NCBI GenBank assembly: GCA_964454015.1
Contig: CAYVQF010000001.1
Span: 248,001 to 312,000 of the forward strand
Length of the DNA: 64,000 nucleotides
Origin: CAYVQF01 sp964454015
Lineage (GTDB): Bacteria; Myxococcota_A; Bradymonadia; UBA4248
Reading direction: 5' to 3'
The position numbers and the translations under genes are program-made. Below are positions 35,298 to 45,440 of the stretch, in pieces. Below the pieces are notes generated by a model that saw only the letters and a program-made list of their open reading frames with translations, was not told where the DNA came from and searched no databases. Position 1 is the first letter of the stretch. Each line of letters starts with the position of its first letter.

Positions 35298-36209
35298 TCA
35301 TGGATGGCGATGCGGTGTAGCTGGAGCGGTCTCGATGGGCTGAGGATCGAGGTCGATGGCCTGCCAGACACGGTGCCAGGGGTTGGGGGTGAGGTAGGCG
35401 CCGGACTGGGGGCAAGGCATGGGATGGTCCAAGGCCTTGGTGATCCACTCTTTGGCTTGCGCGACGGCGTCGAGCAGGGGGAGTCGGCGCGCCAAGAGGG
35501 CCGTGATGGTGGCGCTGAGCACCGGTCCGGGTCCAACGAAGTGGCCTTCGCGGCGATCGCTGCCCCACTCGGTGAAGCCCGAGCCGTCGTAGAGGAGATC
35601 GACGGCGTGGTCATCGATGCGCCCACCCGTGATGAGGATGTAGGGGGCCCCCCAGTCCGCGAGGCGTCGGCAGGCCTCTTTCATCGCCGATAGTCCTGGG
35701 ACCTGGCTTTGGGTGAGGAGGGCCGCCTCTTGGCTGTTGAGTACCAAGAGGGTGAGATGGGGGAGCAAGCGCTGGCGCGCTGCGAGGGCCCCGTTGATGT
35801 CCCGGTCGAGGCGGCCTTCGCGGTCGATGAGCTGGGGATCGTAGAGCACCCTGCCCCAAGCCTTGCGCTCCAAGGCTTCAGCCAGGTGGCGGAGCTGCTC
35901 GAGGTCCAGGGGGGTGGTGATTCTGGCGGCGTCGACGGCGAGGTCGAGGTTGTGGAGGGCCATCTGGAAGTGATGAGACGGGATGGGCTCACAGCGTATT
36001 TGGGTGGGGCTCAGGCGTTGACCGATGCCACTCAGGACAGAGTGACCGCGCACACCGCAGGCGGCGAAGGCGCAGAGATCTGCTGTCACCCCTTGGCAGG
36101 ACCATGGATCGTGGATGTCGACGCTCAAGGCGGCGGCGGCGCGTTTCTTGGGCCGCGCGTCAGTGCTCCATTTGCTCAGGAGAGCCGTTTCATGGGGATT
36201 CAAAGTCAT
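35298..36209 (-). CDS. ThiD-like phosphomethylpyrimidine kinase-family protein lacking the catalytic Cys
   Basis: 303 aa; the ATG overlaps the stop of the TPR gene by 4 nt. The ribokinase-fold pattern of ThiD is visible: ALSVDIHDPWSCQGVTADL (compare the SDPSGGAGIQADL motif), FAACGVRGHSVLSGI, VLYDPQLIDREG, ILITGG. In true ThiD the anion-hole motif is GTGC; here it is GPGPV (226-230), so Pro229 replaces the catalytic cysteine, and the substrate loop GGAG is WSCQG. It may bind hydroxymethylpyrimidine-like or other ligands without kinase activity, or use another residue. No thi gene is adjacent. Confidence 0.72.
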   Translation of the reverse strand: MTLNPHETALLSKWSTDARPKKRAAAALSVDIHDPWSCQGVTADLCAFAACGVRGHSVLSGIGQRLSPTQIRCEPIPSHHFQMALHNLDLAVDAARITTPLDLEQLRHLAEALERKAWGRVLYDPQLIDREGRLDRDINGALAARQRLLPHLTLLVLNSQEAALLTQSQVPGLSAMKEACRRLADWGAPYILITGGRIDDHAVDLLYDGSGFTEWGSDRREGHFVGPGPVLSATITALLARRLPLLDAVAQAKEWITKALDHPMPCPQSGAYLTPNPWHRVWQAIDLDPQPIETAPATPHRHP

Positions 36210-39200
36210 GGGTCCTCTGGAGTGGCGGGCGGGAGGTCATGGATGAGGCGCTGGGCGCGCTGAGCGAGGTGCGGTGGGGCTTGCCGGGCCAGCTCTTCGC
36301 CGAGGCGGCGCCAGTGGCCAAGCTGGGCGGCCGTCGCTGCGGTGCTCGAGGTCAAGAGGGAGAGATGATTCACGGCGTTGCTGTGATCTCCGTAAGCCAA
36401 GAGGGCTTCGACGAGCTTTGCGCGGGCGTCCAGCGCTTCGGGCGCCAAGGCGACGGCGGCGCGCAGGTTGAGCTGGGCGACGAAGGGATTGTTGGCGCCC
36501 ATGGCGATGTCGGCTTGGGCGATGAGGGAGGCGATGCGGCTGGGTTGGTGCGGGCTGGGGGTGTCCTGGGCATGGGGTGCCGTTGATGCTGTTGGCTGGG
36601 GTGCGGCCTGTCTTGGGTGGGGTTCTTGGGGGCGCAGCTCAGCCAACAAGGCGTGCGCGTGGGGCAGGGCCTCGGGGGGCTCGGGGAGCCTCAGCGCCAA
36701 TTCGAAGGCGCGTTCCAATGCCTGCTGGGCGCGGTGAGGGTCATGGTGTTCGCGGGCATGAATCTGGGCTACTTCGACGAGGGCTGCGAAGCGTTGGGAG
36801 GCATCCATTGGGCCGTGGAGCATGGCCTCCAGATCTTCGACGGCGCTGTCCCAGCGCGCGAGTTGGCGACTGAGTTCGAGGCGTTGCTCGCGGGCGTAGG
36901 GTTGATCAGGGTGTAGGCGGATGAGCAGGGTGTAGAGATTCCATGCCGCGAGGGGGGCTTCGATTTTCCTTGCCAGCACGTCGGCGGCTTCGCGGAGGGC
37001 GTGGGCGATCGTGGTGCCCAGCTCGGCGGAGGTCGTGAGGGCCTCGACGTCATCGAGGAGCTCGAGTCGTTCGCGGGTCAGCTCGCGGCCGGTGATGAGG
37101 GAGAGCTCGGCGAGCAGGGTGGAGAACAAGCCATCCCAATCATCGGCGCGCCGACAGATGTTCTTCAGGATCTCCATGTCGGTGAGGGGGTCATGGGAGA
37201 TGGCGACGGCCTGTTGCATGGCCTGTTGGGCTTCAGCGAAGGCCTCGACGTTGGTCCACAACTCAGCCATACGCCGCAAGAGGGTGTGGCGTTCGCTGCT
37301 GTTGGGGGGGAGAGTGTGCGCGAGGCGATGCAGCGCTTGGGCTGCCTCGCGATCTCGTCCCGCAGCGATGTGCAGTTGGGCCACGAGACGCAAGGCTGGC
37401 TCGTTGTCGGGTTCATCGGCCAAGAGCGCGTCGAGGTGGCCCATGGCTTCGCGGTGTCGGCTGAGGTGCTCGGCGTCGAGTTGGGCCAAGAGGAGGCGGT
37501 AGAGGTTGCGTGTCTCAGCGTTGTCCGCATGGGCGAGGCGGATGTGATAGAGTTCAGATAGGGATTCGAAATCGCCCTCTTCTTCGTAGATACCTTCCAG
37601 AGCCGTGAGGCTCTCGTTTTCCACCCCGACCCCGTGGGGGTCGAGTAGGCGCGCCTCTTCGAGGCAGGTCCGGGCAGCTTCACCATCGTCGCCATCGTAG
37701 TAGTGGAGGCAGCCCAACTCTTGGAGGAAGCGTGCCTTGGCCATGGGTGTGGGGGCCTCGTCGATGGCGCGCCGGAGTAGCTGCATGAGGGAGGCCAGAT
37801 CTCCCTGGGTGCGGGCATCCTGGAGGAGGACGCTGAGCTCGCTGGACGATAATGGAGGGGCTGGGGCGATGGGGGTGTCGGTGCGGGTGCTGCGTTGTTC
37901 CTGTAGCCAGCTCTGCGCGGCGAATCGCCAGTCGGGCGCGGTGGCGGGAGAGGGGAGGCGAAAGGCTGGCGCGGGAGCGGTGGGGTCCAAGTCGCTTTGA
38001 AGCGCGCTGGGTGACGCGAGTTCAGCGAGCGGGGGAGAGACGGCGGGCGCATTAGCGTTCGGGGCGGCGCTGGTGCCAACGACATCGGCCAGGGCGAGCC
38101 AGGCGTCTTCATCTGCTTTGGCCACCTCGCTTGCTGGGGCGACAGGGCTCTTCTCGAAATACATGGAGGAGGTCTCCCCGGTGCTCTGCTCCGGGGCGGG
38201 TGGGGGACTTTCGTTTTCTTCCGTAGGGCTGGCTTTGGGCCGAGGCAGGGGAAAGCTCTCTTCGGGTACGCCATCGAGGCCCGAGGTACTGTCGCTCTCG
38301 GCAGCGACGAGGTGAATGCCGACGCGGCCAGGGGCGGGCATGAGACGAACCTCGAGCTCTTCTGAGATGGGTTCGGCGAGGATGTCCGCTTCGGTGTCAC
38401 GCCGCGGGTAAGGTGGGAAGGGTTGGAGGTAGGAAGCGGCAGGGGGGTGAGGCTGAGGGCGGGCCGCCGTGGCGCTCAGGCTTTCTTCTTTGCGAGCGCC
38501 AGGTGCGGGGCGTTGCGGTGGGTCGTAGCGCTGGTGATCTCTGAAGGCGAAGTTTTTCTCGGGTGCGTTCGCGAGGGTCTTGTGTAGGTCAGCCGCTTCT
38601 TGCTGAAAGGCGCGTTTGGTTGCGCCATCATCGCTTAGGGCGGCGAGCCTCTCGAGGACTTGGCTGAGCTCTCTCAGCCGTCCTTGTTGACGCAATACGG
38701 CTCGAGTCTCTAGGAGGAGCTGTTTGTCTTTGGGAGCCAGGGCTAGCGCTTGGCGCAGGTACTGCAGGGCTTGGGCCGGCTCGTGTTGGTGTTCGCGGTG
38801 CAGGCGCGCGAGATGGGTGAGCAGCGCCACTCGCTGGGCCGTCTCTGGGCATCGTTCGATGTACACGGGGAGGAAGGCGCGCAGCTCGTCCATACGGCCG
38901 CTGCGCTGGAGGATGCGGTATTTCTGCGCGTAGGCCTCGAGGTTCTCTGGGGCCAGTTGGATGGCGCGGTCGAGCCAGAGCAGGGATTGCTCGGGTTGTG
39001 AGAGTTGGGTGGCGTGGAGGCGGGCAATCTCGAGGGCGCATTGCAAGCGCCGCCCTTGGCTGAGGGCACTATCGTCCCAAAGTTGTTCGCAGAGGGCGAG
39101 GGAGGATGCAGGATCTTGCGCTTCATGGTGGGTTCGAAAGAGGGCCTCGAAGGCCTGGGGGTGGTTGGGGTCGAGGCGGAGGGCGCGTCGCCAAGTGGCG

Positions 39201-41038
39201 ATGGCCTGCTGCACTTGGTTGGCGGCGCTGTAGCTCTGGGCGAGCTCGCTCAAGACCTCACCGAGGCTGTCTTTGAGGGTCCTGCGCGCTTGTGGGCCAT
39301 CCGTCTGGTCGAGCCTACCTTGCAGATCACGCAGGATCTCTTCGTAGTAAATGCACGCAGGCGCCACGCGTCCGTCGGCGAATGCCAGGCGGGCCCGGAG
39401 TCGTTGGGCGCCAAGGTGATGTGGGTCACAGGTGAGGGCTTCCTCGCAGCACAGGAGGGCCAAGCGGCGTGAGTCAGGGTAGACCTGGAGGATCTCAGCG
39501 CCAATGAAGTGGCACTCCGCTGCGCGCTCGTGATCTTGCTGGGCTTGAAAACGCGTGGCGAGCGCTGCCAGGATTCGCAGCGCTCCGTCAGGATCGCCTG
39601 CGGCGTTATAAGCCACGGCGAGGGGGCGGGCCTGTTCCAAGGTCTGGACGCCGAGCGCTTCGGCGCGCTGCAGCAGGTGCCGGGCTTCGTCCTGTCCATC
39701 GAAGACCGTGGCCAGAACTTGGGCCATGGTTACGTAGGTTTCTCGGCGTTGGGGGGCAGGCTGGAAGATGGCGGCCTGGAGGCGCATGATTTCGAGGAGC
39801 GCCATTGGGTCGCCGCTGCTTTGCAAGTGATGACGCAACCCCTGCAGGATGGGTGCGGTCGCGCCAGGCACTTCGTGGTGTCTGCGCAGGTAGTGTGCCA
39901 CTTCGCGAGAGGGTGCTCCTGCGTGCAGGAGCGCGAGGGTGGCAGCGATCTTGGGCAAGGAGGGGGGATGCTCCGCGGTGGTGCCGTGCCCGAGGAGGCT
40001 CTCCGTCGCGCGTTCGAGATCGCGCCGCGCCAAGTGCACGGAGGTCTCCCAGAGTGAAAGCCAGGTGTGGTTGGCAGGGTTCTCGGCGGCACTGTGCAGC
40101 AGGGCGGCGGCCTCCTCCCATGCGGTAGCAGCGATGTGCAGGTGCAGCGCTTCATTGACGAGCATGGGCTCTGGCCCTAAACGATGCAGGGCCTGTTGCA
40201 GAGAAGCGAGGAGAATGGAGCCAGGGGCTTCCTGATGGGCGGGCCACAGGAGGTTGGGGTCGAGGGAGCTCTGAGCGCGGTCCCAGCGGAGCAATGAGGG
40301 AGCTGATGGTCGTTGGGGCACGTGTTGATCGTCGCTGCTCGAGATGAGATGGAGCCCCTCGGCGTCGATGGAGATCGAGGTTGGCATGAGCGGGAGCGCT
40401 GGGGCTCTGAGTCCCAGTGGAGCGAGGAGTTCAATGAGAAGTGTTCGGAGCGGTTGCAGGGTGAGCTGACCCTGCTGGAGGTTGGGTGTAGCGGGAAGTG
40501 GTGGTTGCAGTGGGGTCCCAAAGAGAGTGGCAATGGACGGTTGCTGCAAGATCGCTGTCAGGGCTGCACGAACGGCGCGACCCGGGGTCGGCATGGCCTG
40601 CCCCCACGCCATGGGGAGATGAATGGCCCAGGACAGGGTCGTCGGATGCGCGTTGCTGTCACCGGGGATGGGGAGCAGTTGCGCGCTGAACCAGGTACGC
40701 GGTGCGTCGAAGGCGGTGAGGCACTCGATGTGGCTGGGGTGAAAAGCGAGGCCAAAGTGTTGGAGGCGGCCAAAGGGCGTCAGCGGTGCGGGATCCAGGC
40801 ACTGGGCGATGCGGTGATTGAGGCCACGTTCCTGCACCACGCAGTGCAGGTGTTCCACTTTCCAGCGCTGTAGGTGAAAGGGCTGGTTGGGGTGGAAGGG
40901 ATAGAGCGGGCTCAGGATGAGGTCGCGCACGAGCAGCCATGGAGCGACGTGCAGCTCGCGGCTGCGCAAAGTGTAGCGCCCATCGCAATAGCTCGCCTGC
41001 AGACCCAGGGGCAGGGGCCGCTCGTTGGCTCTGAACAT
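36206..41038 (-). CDS. Very large TPR-repeat protein
   Basis: 1610 aa; AAGGAG lies 6 nt before the ATG at 41038. The first 330 residues are of unknown type. TPR-like helical pairs fill about 330-800 (for example ATWRRALRLDPNHPQAFEAL, QLAPENLEAYAQKYRILQRS, ALQYLRQALALAPKDKQLLL). A Pro/Ala/Ser/Glu-rich linker (about 800-1040) is followed by a second TPR array up to the end. No signal peptide is seen. It is a large cytoplasmic scaffold, function unknown. Its stop overlaps the ThiD-like start, so the two are coupled. Confidence 0.82.
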   Translation of the reverse strand: MFRANERPLPLGLQASYCDGRYTLRSRELHVAPWLLVRDLILSPLYPFHPNQPFHLQRWKVEHLHCVVQERGLNHRIAQCLDPAPLTPFGRLQHFGLAFHPSHIECLTAFDAPRTWFSAQLLPIPGDSNAHPTTLSWAIHLPMAWGQAMPTPGRAVRAALTAILQQPSIATLFGTPLQPPLPATPNLQQGQLTLQPLRTLLIELLAPLGLRAPALPLMPTSISIDAEGLHLISSSDDQHVPQRPSAPSLLRWDRAQSSLDPNLLWPAHQEAPGSILLASLQQALHRLGPEPMLVNEALHLHIAATAWEEAAALLHSAAENPANHTWLSLWETSVHLARRDLERATESLLGHGTTAEHPPSLPKIAATLALLHAGAPSREVAHYLRRHHEVPGATAPILQGLRHHLQSSGDPMALLEIMRLQAAIFQPAPQRRETYVTMAQVLATVFDGQDEARHLLQRAEALGVQTLEQARPLAVAYNAAGDPDGALRILAALATRFQAQQDHERAAECHFIGAEILQVYPDSRRLALLCCEEALTCDPHHLGAQRLRARLAFADGRVAPACIYYEEILRDLQGRLDQTDGPQARRTLKDSLGEVLSELAQSYSAANQVQQAIATWRRALRLDPNHPQAFEALFRTHHEAQDPASSLALCEQLWDDSALSQGRRLQCALEIARLHATQLSQPEQSLLWLDRAIQLAPENLEAYAQKYRILQRSGRMDELRAFLPVYIERCPETAQRVALLTHLARLHREHQHEPAQALQYLRQALALAPKDKQLLLETRAVLRQQGRLRELSQVLERLAALSDDGATKRAFQQEAADLHKTLANAPEKNFAFRDHQRYDPPQRPAPGARKEESLSATAARPQPHPPAASYLQPFPPYPRRDTEADILAEPISEELEVRLMPAPGRVGIHLVAAESDSTSGLDGVPEESFPLPRPKASPTEENESPPPAPEQSTGETSSMYFEKSPVAPASEVAKADEDAWLALADVVGTSAAPNANAPAVSPPLAELASPSALQSDLDPTAPAPAFRLPSPATAPDWRFAAQSWLQEQRSTRTDTPIAPAPPLSSSELSVLLQDARTQGDLASLMQLLRRAIDEAPTPMAKARFLQELGCLHYYDGDDGEAARTCLEEARLLDPHGVGVENESLTALEGIYEEEGDFESLSELYHIRLAHADNAETRNLYRLLLAQLDAEHLSRHREAMGHLDALLADEPDNEPALRLVAQLHIAAGRDREAAQALHRLAHTLPPNSSERHTLLRRMAELWTNVEAFAEAQQAMQQAVAISHDPLTDMEILKNICRRADDWDGLFSTLLAELSLITGRELTRERLELLDDVEALTTSAELGTTIAHALREAADVLARKIEAPLAAWNLYTLLIRLHPDQPYAREQRLELSRQLARWDSAVEDLEAMLHGPMDASQRFAALVEVAQIHAREHHDPHRAQQALERAFELALRLPEPPEALPHAHALLAELRPQEPHPRQAAPQPTASTAPHAQDTPSPHQPSRIASLIAQADIAMGANNPFVAQLNLRAAVALAPEALDARAKLVEALLAYGDHSNAVNHLSLLTSSTAATAAQLGHWRRLGEELARQAPPHLAQRAQRLIHDLPPATPEDP

Positions 41039-41113
41039 GCCAAACTCCTTGGCCGGATTTCTCGCGCCTTGCACCGAGGCTTCACCACATCGTGAGGAAG
41101 CGCGCCGCTGCGG

Positions 41114-41143
41114 ACATTAGCCCGCCCCTCTGGGGGACGTCAA
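41114..41143 (-). promoter_or_regulatory. Candidate promoter of the TPR/ThiD-like operon
   Basis: On the minus strand TTGACG (41138-41143) and TAATGT (41114-41119) are 18 nt apart. The -35 matches 5 of 6 and the -10 4 of 6 sigma-70 consensus bases. It predicts a leader of about 70 nt before the start at 41038 and overlaps the hairpin at 41121-41158. Confidence 0.4.
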
Positions 41144-41158
41144 CGCCCAGAGGGCGGG
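41121..41158 (-). terminator. Strong hairpin after the activase gene, no T-run
   Basis: A 13-bp GC-rich stem with one bulged C (arms 41121-41134 and 41146-41158, loop of 11) begins 23 nt past the stop of the activase-type gene. No T-tract follows, so if it terminates it would need a factor; it may instead protect the mRNA end. Confidence 0.45.
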
Positions 41159-41181
41159 GAGCGCCCTTCGGCGCGCGGTGT

Positions 41182-44100
41182 TTAGGCGCCAAGGAGCCGG
41201 GCAAAGCGTGAGCGTTCGCGCGGTACCTCGGCGGCCAAGCGTTGCGTCTGTCGCGCTTGGACTTGGTGGACAAAGGCCTCGAGGACGCTGCGCTGGGAGC
41301 CCTCGACGCGGTTGTAGAAGAGGTTGGCGATTGGGATGCCCTGATGCTCGTCCCGAATGCGTTGGGTGACCGAAGCGGAGATAGTGCCGAGCATGCAGTT
41401 GAAGCAGACGGCGTTGATGACGCCGTCGGCGCCGCGGCGGGCAAAGTCGACCATTTTGGCGACATTGCACATGAGGGCCTCATTGGCCAACTTGCCCAAG
41501 TAAGGGGTGGCCATCTCCAAAACTTCTTTGTAGCTCGGCTCTTGAATGCGATTGACTTGGCCCTTGAGCTGGCGCTGAATGAGCCAGCTTTCGAGGTTCT
41601 TGCGCATCATGAGGATCGAGCTCAAAGCGGCGGCGGCGTAGCGTCCTCGCCCGAGATCGAGATCGATGTCACGTCGCCAGCCGAAATCGATGATGTCCAC
41701 CATGAATGGCGAGGGCCACACTTCCAACCCCTGGGCCTCGAGCCAATGGAAGAGGTTTTCATTGCCTGCAGGGTTGATGCGGGTGTAAATGTCGCCAGCT
41801 ACCCCAACGAGTGGGCGCACTTCGGAACGATCGACGGCGATCATTTTGAGGCGAGCCGTGGCCAGAGCCAACGCTGAGCCCAGCTCACCCGCTGCCGTCG
41901 CCGTCTCGATGTCCTGGAGATTCTGTTGGTGGATGGCATCGGTCTGACCGATCTCCTTCTCATAGGGGCGAATCTCACAGGTGGCCTTGATCAGAAGGTC
42001 GATGGCGACCAGGCCTTGCCACAAACGGATGGTATTGTCGAAGCCGAGGAGATCCCGCAGGCCCAGTGCGTTGGGGGTGACGACCTCCAGGTCGTGAATC
42101 CCCAGGCGCTGGAGCAGCAAACGGTGTCCGTCACCATACTGGTGCAAGAGGCAGGGGATCGTGGTGCCGGGGAAAAAGAAGGCCTCATCTCCGGCGCGCT
42201 CACTCTGGGCGAGGGCGACCAGGTCCCCAGCGAGCAGGGCGTAGGGGTGGCATTCCTTGCCGCTGGCGTGTGCTTCGCCAAGGCGTCTGACGGCGTCATT
42301 CGGTTGGGGGAGCAGGCGGCTCTCATGACCAGCGGCCTTGAGCGCGCCTGAGAAGGCGTAAGCGTGATCAGAGAAGTAGGGAATGACGAAGCGCCGGTTG
42401 CGTTCGGCCATCGGACGCCGCATCAAGGCAGTGGAAGGTAAACGCAGGGCGTGCGGCGTCTCGGTGTTCCCCGCGTCCTGCCCGATCTCGTCGAGGAAGG
42501 CTTCGATGCGGGTGATGAGGCCGGCTTCACCACGGTGCTCATCGAATTCCAGGGAGAGGTAGTGCTTGTCGCCCAAAATCTGTTCGAGGTGGCCGTGGGT
42601 GAAGGCGTCGGGACCGCAACCGAAGTTGGAGACCAGGACGGGAAAGAGGCGGGGATCATTTTTGCAGAGGGTGAGGGCTTTGGCGATTTCTCTATTGAAG
42701 TGCCACGGGAGGTTGGACAGGGACTCATCGAGTTTGGCCTCTTCCAGCGGAAGAAACCACATGGGCATTGCGACCTGGCCAAGGCGGCGCAAGTGTTTGA
42801 AGAGGTTGAGGTTGAGGAAGGCATCGAGGACGTTGTAGGGCTTGCCAACCACGACGAAGACGCGGTCGTATTCGCTGAGGAGGCCGCGCCCGGCTTCGAT
42901 CATGCGCAGGCGGTATTCGCTCTGCGCCTCTTGTGCCTTGAGGAAAGCCTCTTGCGCTTGGCTGCGCGAGACGGCGAGCCTGTCCAGAACTTCAGCCATG
43001 GCATTGAGAAAGCGCCGCTCGTCGGCTTGGAGATCCACTTCGGGGGCAAAGATGCGGGAAGCGTCCATGGCTGCTTTGACCATGAAGGGTACGGACTGAA
43101 CGTAAGGACAGGAATGGGAGAGGAAGGGGTTATCCCCAGGGAGCGTGGTGATAGAGGGCAAAAAGACGTGCAGTTGATCCGCCTCTCGATCAGGGTTGGG
43201 GGCGTGCAACAGCGCCAGGACGTGCCCAAAGGTGAGCTTGACGGGGAGGCAGGTCTCTGCGGGCAAGCGGCGTATGCCAGCTTGAAGCGTGGCCTGTGAC
43301 GACGGCGGCGAGATGAGCAAACGGTAGTTGAGATGGTGAAAAAAGGTTGCCCAGAAGGGTTGCAGCTCGAGGAGCACCGAGGTGGCAGGAAAGCCGATGG
43401 TGCCCTTGGGGTTCTCGAGTTGCGGGCAGAGCCCGTCGACGATGTCTTTGCGCAAGGCGAGGGCATCCGGGACGACCATGCCACGCTCATCGGCATCGCG
43501 CGAAGCGAATCGCTCACAGGCGTCACCAAAGTGCACCGCCTTGCCGTCGATGCTGATGCGGCTTACCTGGCAACGGTTGGCGCAGTGGCGGCACTCGAAG
43601 GAGCGCGTGCTGTGGCCATGGCAAGACTGGAAGCCGCGAAAGCGACTTTGGGGAGGGGCTTCAGCCATGATCAGCGTGGCCGCGCCGAGGGCACCGCTGA
43701 CCCCGTTGTAAGGGTGGACCCGCACGGGACGCTCGAGGAGCGCTTCAAAGGCCGCCACCACGGCGTCGTTCGAGGCTACCCCTCCTTGGAAAACCACTTC
43801 TTCACCGATGGGCCGCCCCGCGACGACGCGATCGAGATAGTTGCGGGCCACGGCATAGGCCAAGCCAGCACAAAGATCTTCTGTCGAAGTGCCTCTCCGT
43901 TGCGCGGCGACCAGCTCGGATTGCATGAAGACCGTGCACTGACAGCCGAGGTCGGCTGGCTGAGTCGCGACGGCTGCGCGCTCGGCGAAGTCGCCGATGA
44001 TCTTGACACCGAGGTATTCGGCCTGCTCCTCGAGGAAAGACCCCGTGCCAGCGGCACAGATCTTGTTCATCATGAAGTCGCGAATGCGTCCGTTGGCGAG

Positions 44101-45363
44101 GGAGACGAACTTGGAGTCCTGGCCGCCGATTTCCAGGATGGTGTCGGCTTTGGGGTAGGCGGCGATGGTGCCGGCGGCCTGGCAGGTGATCTCGTTGCGG
44201 ACCATGTCCGCGCCGAGGAGCGCCGCGGCGAGGTGTCGTCCGCTGCCGGTGACGGCGACGCCCAAGATGCGGATGTGGTCGCCGAATCGGGTGGCGAGGT
44301 GCTCCAGCGCTTCATTGAGGACCTCGATGGGGCGACCCCGCGTGGGCAGATAAATGGCTTCTCGGACTTGTTGATGGCTGTCGAGGACGACGAAGTTGGT
44401 GCTGACCGAGCCCACGTCGACGCCGAGGAAGGCCTCTATCATCTCTCCGTCGGGAGGGACGATGGCCCCCTTGTCACGGGGCATACACACCAAGGGGGCG
44501 AAGTCAGAGGCGGCCTGCGGGGCGTCGGTGACCCCGAGGGTGGCCACCAGGTCGGTGTTCATGGCGTGGCTGGGGCCGTTGTCGTGCAGGGCGAGTGCCG
44601 CGGCGCCAAAGGCGGCCTCACAACCGGGATGGGGGCTGCGCACTGAGTGCTCGGGTGGCAGCGAGAGGACCTCGCGGAAGGCGCGCACCAAGCCGGCGTT
44701 GGCAGCTCCTCCTCCGGCGAGCATGAGGGGCTGGGGCAGATCCCGGCCTTTGAGCACTGTGGCCATGAAGTTACGGGCCATGGCGAGGCAGAGCCCATAG
44801 GCGATCTCCTCGACGGGCGTGCCTTTCTGCTGCAGATGGATCATGTCCGATTTGGCAAAGACGCTGCAGCGACCGGCGACGGTAGCACCGTGGGAGGCGT
44901 TGGCCGCCAGCTCGGCGAGCGCTTCCGTGCTCAGCCTCAGGCGCCCGGCTTGTTGCTCGAGGAAGACGCCCGAACCGGCGGCACAGAGTTGGTTCTGGCC
45001 AAACTCAGCGAGCTCTCCAGGCTTGGCGCCCAACATGATCCATCGCGCCGTGTGACCACCGATTTCAATGGCCGAGCAGGCGTCGGCTGAGAGGACGCTG
45101 ATGCCCCGCGCCAACGCGACCAGTTCATTGTACGATTTGACGGCGCCGCTAAAGATGTCCCGCCCGCTGCCCGTGACCCCCACGACGATGCGATCCGCTG
45201 TGACCGCATCGCGCCACGGCGCCTCTTCCAAGAAAGCGCGCACGACCTGTGCGCTCTGTCCCTGGAGTGGGCAGCTCCATGCTCCAAGGGCCTGCCCTTG
45301 GTCGTTGACGACGGCCACTTTGAGGGCTGTTGCCCCAATATCTATTCCCAAGCCAAAAAGCAT
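41182..45363 (-). CDS. Large acyl-CoA dehydratase activase-type protein (BadF/BcrA ATPase x2)
   Basis: 1393 aa; AAAGGAGAG precedes the ATG. Two ASKHA ATPase domains of the HgdC/BcrA/BadF type occur in tandem. The first begins GLGIDIGATALKVAVV and has CAAGSGVFLEQQ and CSVFAKSD; the second begins FLGVDVGSVSTNFVVLD and has CAAGTGSFLEEQ and CTVFMQSE. Each pair of cysteines can ligate a 4Fe-4S cluster. The C-terminal 750 residues match the DUF2229 and HgdB-like regions (CHRCANRCQ-type Cys motif CRHCANRC, GKPYNVLDAFLNLNL, NFGCGPDAFTHGHLEQIL, FPGTTIPCLLHQYGDG). Such fused proteins are widespread; they are thought to perform ATP-driven low-potential electron transfer. The target enzyme is unknown and no dehydratase subunits are adjacent. 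Confidence 0.9.
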   Translation of the reverse strand: MLFGLGIDIGATALKVAVVNDQGQALGAWSCPLQGQSAQVVRAFLEEAPWRDAVTADRIVVGVTGSGRDIFSGAVKSYNELVALARGISVLSADACSAIEIGGHTARWIMLGAKPGELAEFGQNQLCAAGSGVFLEQQAGRLRLSTEALAELAANASHGATVAGRCSVFAKSDMIHLQQKGTPVEEIAYGLCLAMARNFMATVLKGRDLPQPLMLAGGGAANAGLVRAFREVLSLPPEHSVRSPHPGCEAAFGAAALALHDNGPSHAMNTDLVATLGVTDAPQAASDFAPLVCMPRDKGAIVPPDGEMIEAFLGVDVGSVSTNFVVLDSHQQVREAIYLPTRGRPIEVLNEALEHLATRFGDHIRILGVAVTGSGRHLAAALLGADMVRNEITCQAAGTIAAYPKADTILEIGGQDSKFVSLANGRIRDFMMNKICAAGTGSFLEEQAEYLGVKIIGDFAERAAVATQPADLGCQCTVFMQSELVAAQRRGTSTEDLCAGLAYAVARNYLDRVVAGRPIGEEVVFQGGVASNDAVVAAFEALLERPVRVHPYNGVSGALGAATLIMAEAPPQSRFRGFQSCHGHSTRSFECRHCANRCQVSRISIDGKAVHFGDACERFASRDADERGMVVPDALALRKDIVDGLCPQLENPKGTIGFPATSVLLELQPFWATFFHHLNYRLLISPPSSQATLQAGIRRLPAETCLPVKLTFGHVLALLHAPNPDREADQLHVFLPSITTLPGDNPFLSHSCPYVQSVPFMVKAAMDASRIFAPEVDLQADERRFLNAMAEVLDRLAVSRSQAQEAFLKAQEAQSEYRLRMIEAGRGLLSEYDRVFVVVGKPYNVLDAFLNLNLFKHLRRLGQVAMPMWFLPLEEAKLDESLSNLPWHFNREIAKALTLCKNDPRLFPVLVSNFGCGPDAFTHGHLEQILGDKHYLSLEFDEHRGEAGLITRIEAFLDEIGQDAGNTETPHALRLPSTALMRRPMAERNRRFVIPYFSDHAYAFSGALKAAGHESRLLPQPNDAVRRLGEAHASGKECHPYALLAGDLVALAQSERAGDEAFFFPGTTIPCLLHQYGDGHRLLLQRLGIHDLEVVTPNALGLRDLLGFDNTIRLWQGLVAIDLLIKATCEIRPYEKEIGQTDAIHQQNLQDIETATAAGELGSALALATARLKMIAVDRSEVRPLVGVAGDIYTRINPAGNENLFHWLEAQGLEVWPSPFMVDIIDFGWRRDIDLDLGRGRYAAAALSSILMMRKNLESWLIQRQLKGQVNRIQEPSYKEVLEMATPYLGKLANEALMCNVAKMVDFARRGADGVINAVCFNCMLGTISASVTQRIRDEHQGIPIANLFYNRVEGSQRSVLEAFVHQVQARQTQRLAAEVPRERSRFARLLGA

Positions 45364-45440
45364 GATCTCTCCTTTTACCCCAGCGGCAGCCAGAGGCGCA
45401 CATTTGCGGGGCGCACCCTAACCACATTTCGTGGTGGACG

